A stretch of DNA of 64,000 bases, from assembly GCF_000412185.1 (NCBI RefSeq), contig NZ_ASJA01000005.1:124001-188000 (forward strand), in the 5' to 3' direction. The stretch is from Euryhalocaulis caribicus. GTDB lineage: Bacteria > Pseudomonadota > Alphaproteobacteria > Caulobacterales > Maricaulaceae. The position numbers and the translations under genes were made by a program. Below are positions 61,621 through 64,000 of the stretch, in pieces (within the stretch, counting starts at the first letter, position 1; each line of letters begins with the position of its first letter). Under the pieces are notes generated by a model. The model was not told the DNA's origin. It saw only the letters and a program-made list of their open reading frames with translations, and searched no databases.

Positions 61621-63315
61621 ATGACCCAACAGGCCGCCGATCTGGCGCAAACGCACGCCGTCACCCTGGAGAAGGCGCTGGAGGCCTGCCGCACGCGCGC
61701 CTATTGGAGCCCGTTCAAGGAGTCGCCCTCCAGCAAGATTCACGGCAATGAGAAGCCGGCCGAAGGCAAGGCGGCGTTCGAGGCGATGCTGGGCAAGCCT
61801 TTCGAGCTGGACCAGCCGGGGGAGATCGGGCGGACCGGATACGAGGTTTCGCCCTATACGCAGAAACCGCTGGGCATCGATTATCCGAAAGCGGACCCGG
61901 ATGCGCTGTTCGCGGCGGCCAGGGCGGCGATGCCGGGCTGGAACGCCCTGACGCCCGAGGAACGCGCGGGGGTGTGCCTGGAGATGGCGTTCCGGCTGGA
62001 AGACCAGGCCTTCGCCAACGCGCACGCGACCATGCACACGGCCGGGCAATCCTATCTGATGGCGTTTTCCGGCAGCGGGGCGAACGCGCTGGACCGCGGG
62101 GTGGAGGCGCTGGCCTATGGCTACAAGGCGCTGAAGGACATCCCGCAGGAAGCCGAATGGGAAAAGAATTTCGGCGCGGGCGGGGATGTGCGCCTGAAAA
62201 AGACCTATCGCACGCGGCCGCGCGGCGTGGCGGTGGTGATCTGCTGCGCGACCTTTCCGATGTGGAACGCCTATCCGGCGATCTTCGCCAACCTGATGAC
62301 CGGCAATCCGGTGATCCTGAAACCGCACCCGAATGGCATCCTGCCGGTGGCGATGGCGGTGAAGCGGTGCCGGGAGGTTCTGGCGGGCGCCGGGTTCGAC
62401 CCGAACCTTGTGCTGCTGGCCGCCGATACGCGGGAGGCGCCGGCGACGATCGACCTGATCCAGCACGCCGATTGCGCGATCATCGACTATACCGGCAGCC
62501 AGCGCTTCGGGACGTGGATCGAACAGAATTGCCGCGACAAGCTGGTCTATACGGAAACGGCCGGATGCAACGGCGTGGTGATCGAGTCGACGGACGATCT
62601 CGACGGGCTGATCAATGGCCTCGCCAATGTGCTGTGCGGGTTCTCGGCCCAGATGTGCACGACGCCGCAGAACATTCATGTGCCGGCGGAGGGGATTGTC
62701 GCGGACGGCGAGCGGATCACGTTCGACGATTTCGCGGACCGGCTGACAGAGGCGATTGCCGAGCGGACGGGCAATCCGAAGCGCGCCGCGGCGCTGTGCG
62801 CGGCGGTGCAGGCGGAAGCCTCGCTGGAGCTGATCGAGAAATTGCGCGGGGCGGCCGGGAAGGCCGGTCGCGTGCGGCTGGACAGCCGCCCCTATGACCA
62901 CCCGGAGTTTCCGGACGCGCGCACCGCGACGCCGCTGGTGATCGAGACCGATGCGGATCATTCCGAGCTTTATTCGGAGGAGCATTTCGCGCCGGTCGCC
63001 TTCCTGATCCGGGAGGCGGACGCGGATGCGGCGCTGTCCAACGCCGCGCGGCTGGCGCGGGAGAAGGGGGCGATCAGCTCCTACCTTTACTCGGCGCAGC
63101 CGGATTATCTCAGCAAAGCGCAGAACGCGTTTGCCGACGCCGGGGCCTCGCTCTGGTGCAACATGCCGGCGAACATGCCGATCAATTTCGCCGCCGCGTA
63201 CAGCGATTATCACGTCACGGGGCTAAACCCGGCGGGCAATGCGTGCCTGGCGGATCTGGCGTTCGTTGCCAACCGGTTCCGCATCGTGCAGTTCCGCGAA
63301 CCGGCGGCGGCGTGA
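61621..63315 (+). CDS. paaN: PaaN-type aldehyde dehydrogenase
   Basis: The protein has 564 aa from the ATG at 61621. Early EKALEACRTRAYWSPFKESPSSKIHG is typical of PaaN (phenylacetic-acid-degradation aldehyde dehydrogenase-like), as are the length and PRGVAVVICCATFPMWNAYPAIFANLMTGNPVILKPHPN. The catalytic Glu is in VYTETAGCNGVV and the nucleophilic Cys in CGFSAQMCTTPQN. PaaN proteins oxidise a semialdehyde or CoA-linked aldehyde after ring opening. No other paa genes are in the window, so it may instead oxidise aldehydes made by the dioxygenases. It overlaps the next gene by TGATG-type coupling. Confidence 0.82.
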   Translation: MTQQAADLAQTHAVTLEKALEACRTRAYWSPFKESPSSKIHGNEKPAEGKAAFEAMLGKPFELDQPGEIGRTGYEVSPYTQKPLGIDYPKADPDALFAAARAAMPGWNALTPEERAGVCLEMAFRLEDQAFANAHATMHTAGQSYLMAFSGSGANALDRGVEALAYGYKALKDIPQEAEWEKNFGAGGDVRLKKTYRTRPRGVAVVICCATFPMWNAYPAIFANLMTGNPVILKPHPNGILPVAMAVKRCREVLAGAGFDPNLVLLAADTREAPATIDLIQHADCAIIDYTGSQRFGTWIEQNCRDKLVYTETAGCNGVVIESTDDLDGLINGLANVLCGFSAQMCTTPQNIHVPAEGIVADGERITFDDFADRLTEAIAERTGNPKRAAALCAAVQAEASLELIEKLRGAAGKAGRVRLDSRPYDHPEFPDARTATPLVIETDADHSELYSEEHFAPVAFLIREADADAALSNAARLAREKGAISSYLYSAQPDYLSKAQNAFADAGASLWCNMPANMPINFAAAYSDYHVTGLNPAGNACLADLAFVANRFRIVQFREPAAA

Positions 63316-63740
63316 TGGCGCGCGAAGAGGATCTGATCGGGAGCTGGCGTCTGGTCAGCTGGACGATTTCCTATCCCGACGGGCGCAAGACGCATCCGTT
63401 CGGCGAGGCGCCGGAGGGGATGATCCTCTATACCGCGGACGGGGCGATGTCGGCGGCGATTGCGCGTAGCGGTCGGCCGTTGTTCGGGCGCGCCGATATC
63501 CGCAATGCGCCGGAGGGCGAGCGGGCCGCCGCTTACGATTCCTATTTCTCATACGCCGGGCGCTGGACGCTGGACGGCGATCAGGTGCGGCACGAGGTGA
63601 CGCTGGCCCTGAACCCCGACTTCGTCGGCACGACACAGGTGCGCGACGTGCTGCTGGAGGGGGAGACGCTGACCCTGTCAGCGGACGAGGGGACGGGCGC
63701 CAAGGCCCGCCATCACGCCCTGGTCTGGAAGCGGCGCTAG
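63315..63740 (+). CDS. Lipocalin-like domain protein
   Basis: The protein has 141 aa from the ATG at 63315, overlapping the dehydrogenase stop. IGSWRLVSWTISYPDGRKTHPFGEAPEGMILYTADGAMSAAI and the closing HALVWKR are typical of the small lipocalin_5-type family, a beta-barrel that may bind a hydrophobic ligand. No signal peptide, so cytoplasmic. Convergent with the MFS gene through CTAG at 63737-63740. Confidence 0.8.
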   Translation: MAREEDLIGSWRLVSWTISYPDGRKTHPFGEAPEGMILYTADGAMSAAIARSGRPLFGRADIRNAPEGERAAAYDSYFSYAGRWTLDGDQVRHEVTLALNPDFVGTTQVRDVLLEGETLTLSADEGTGAKARHHALVWKRR

Positions 63741-64000
63741 TCCTCGCCCGCGAAGCGCATGGCCAGGAAGAAACAGACGATGGCGACCGCGTAGCCGACG
63801 GGCGAGATGATGGCGATGGAATAGCGGATGCCTTCCTCGCCCGGGAACATCATGTCGGCGAGCGCGGCGACGGCCGGCGGGCCGATCACCAGCCCGACGA
63901 AATTCACCACGAACAGATAGGCCGCCGAGACGGTGGCGCGCATGCGGTTGGGCGCGATCTGTTGCAGCGCGGCGGCGGCGACCCCGATGGGCGTGGCGCC
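63737..64000 (-). CDS. MFS transporter, C-terminal fragment at window edge
   Basis: The last 87 residues only; the frame stays open to the right edge. LQQIAPNRMRATVSAAYLFVVNFVGLVIGPPAVAALADMMF is the usual helix 10-11 region of Spinster-like MFS proteins, followed by a final helix and a short charged tail. It may belong to the dioxygenase island; the substrate is unknown. Confidence 0.75.
   Translation of the reverse strand, partial: GATPIGVAAAALQQIAPNRMRATVSAAYLFVVNFVGLVIGPPAVAALADMMFPGEEGIRYSIAIISPVGYAVAIVCFFLAMRFAGED

Noticed and set aside
1-64000. CRISPR arrays, tRNA or rRNA genes, insertion sequences, phage genes
   Set aside because: No regularly spaced direct repeats, cloverleaf sequences, transposase or integrase motifs, or phage structural genes were seen.

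Overview
The window looks like chromosomal DNA of a GC-rich, Gram-negative alphaproteobacterium. The reasons are four intact TonB-dependent receptors plus one frameshifted one, Tat and lipoprotein signals, very tight gene packing, and a REP-like pair of a kind I associate with Caulobacterales/Hyphomonadaceae. The genus cannot be fixed from the sequence, and Sphingomonadales remain possible. I see no tRNA, rRNA, CRISPR array, phage or insertion sequence. Packing is extreme: seven neighbouring pairs overlap as ATGA, and five convergent pairs share one CTAG so that TAG is read on both strands.

Layout. (1) 1-3166: the end of an NCS1 permease, then a tandem avidin-like protein followed 25 bp later by a secreted pepsin-like aspartic protease. 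(2) 3213-16736: an ester/acyl catabolic region. A minus-strand operon (MHS-type transporter, degenerate M28 protein, lipoprotein carboxylesterase) faces a plus-strand operon (TonB receptor, MFS transporter, second carboxylesterase, acyl-CoA ligase). Two clearly paralogous TetR regulators lie at the centre and at the right end. (3) 16780-19990: TRIC-like channel, HI0933-type flavoprotein, patatin lipoprotein. (4) 20089-24783: a lone receiver protein opposite a receptor-YfiR-hybrid kinase operon, which looks like an envelope signalling unit. (5) 24929-29137: siderophore receptor, small membrane protein and PepSY reductase-like protein, with a Fur-like palindrome upstream. (6) 29276-32751: YihY/BrkB, a phospholipase D-type protein and TesB.

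(7) 32748-47053 is the most system-like locus. It has a cupin-XRE regulator, an M19-like dipeptidase with altered metal ligands, a TonB receptor, two membrane-anchored class C-type serine hydrolases, a DgcA-like racemase, a DgcN-like D-Glu N-acetyltransferase, a YkvI-type transporter, a class A beta-lactamase-fold hydrolase and an N-acyl-D-amino-acid deacylase. I read it as outer-membrane uptake, periplasmic trimming and D-glutamate/D-amino-acid catabolism of D-residue-containing peptides such as muropeptides.

(8) 47245-63740: a catabolic island built around two carotenoid-oxygenase-family dioxygenases. It also holds SDRs, an MFS transporter, a thiolase, a double-HxlR regulator, a DapB-like reductase, an epoxide-hydrolase-like NTF2 protein, two SnoaL-type proteins, a PaaN-type aldehyde dehydrogenase, a lipocalin-like protein and a TonB receptor broken by an apparent 2-nt deletion. 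The substrate is unknown. Both dioxygenases carry Tyr-Gln-Cys-Gly where stilbene-cleaving relatives have their substrate-binding lysine region. The window ends inside an MFS transporter on the minus strand.
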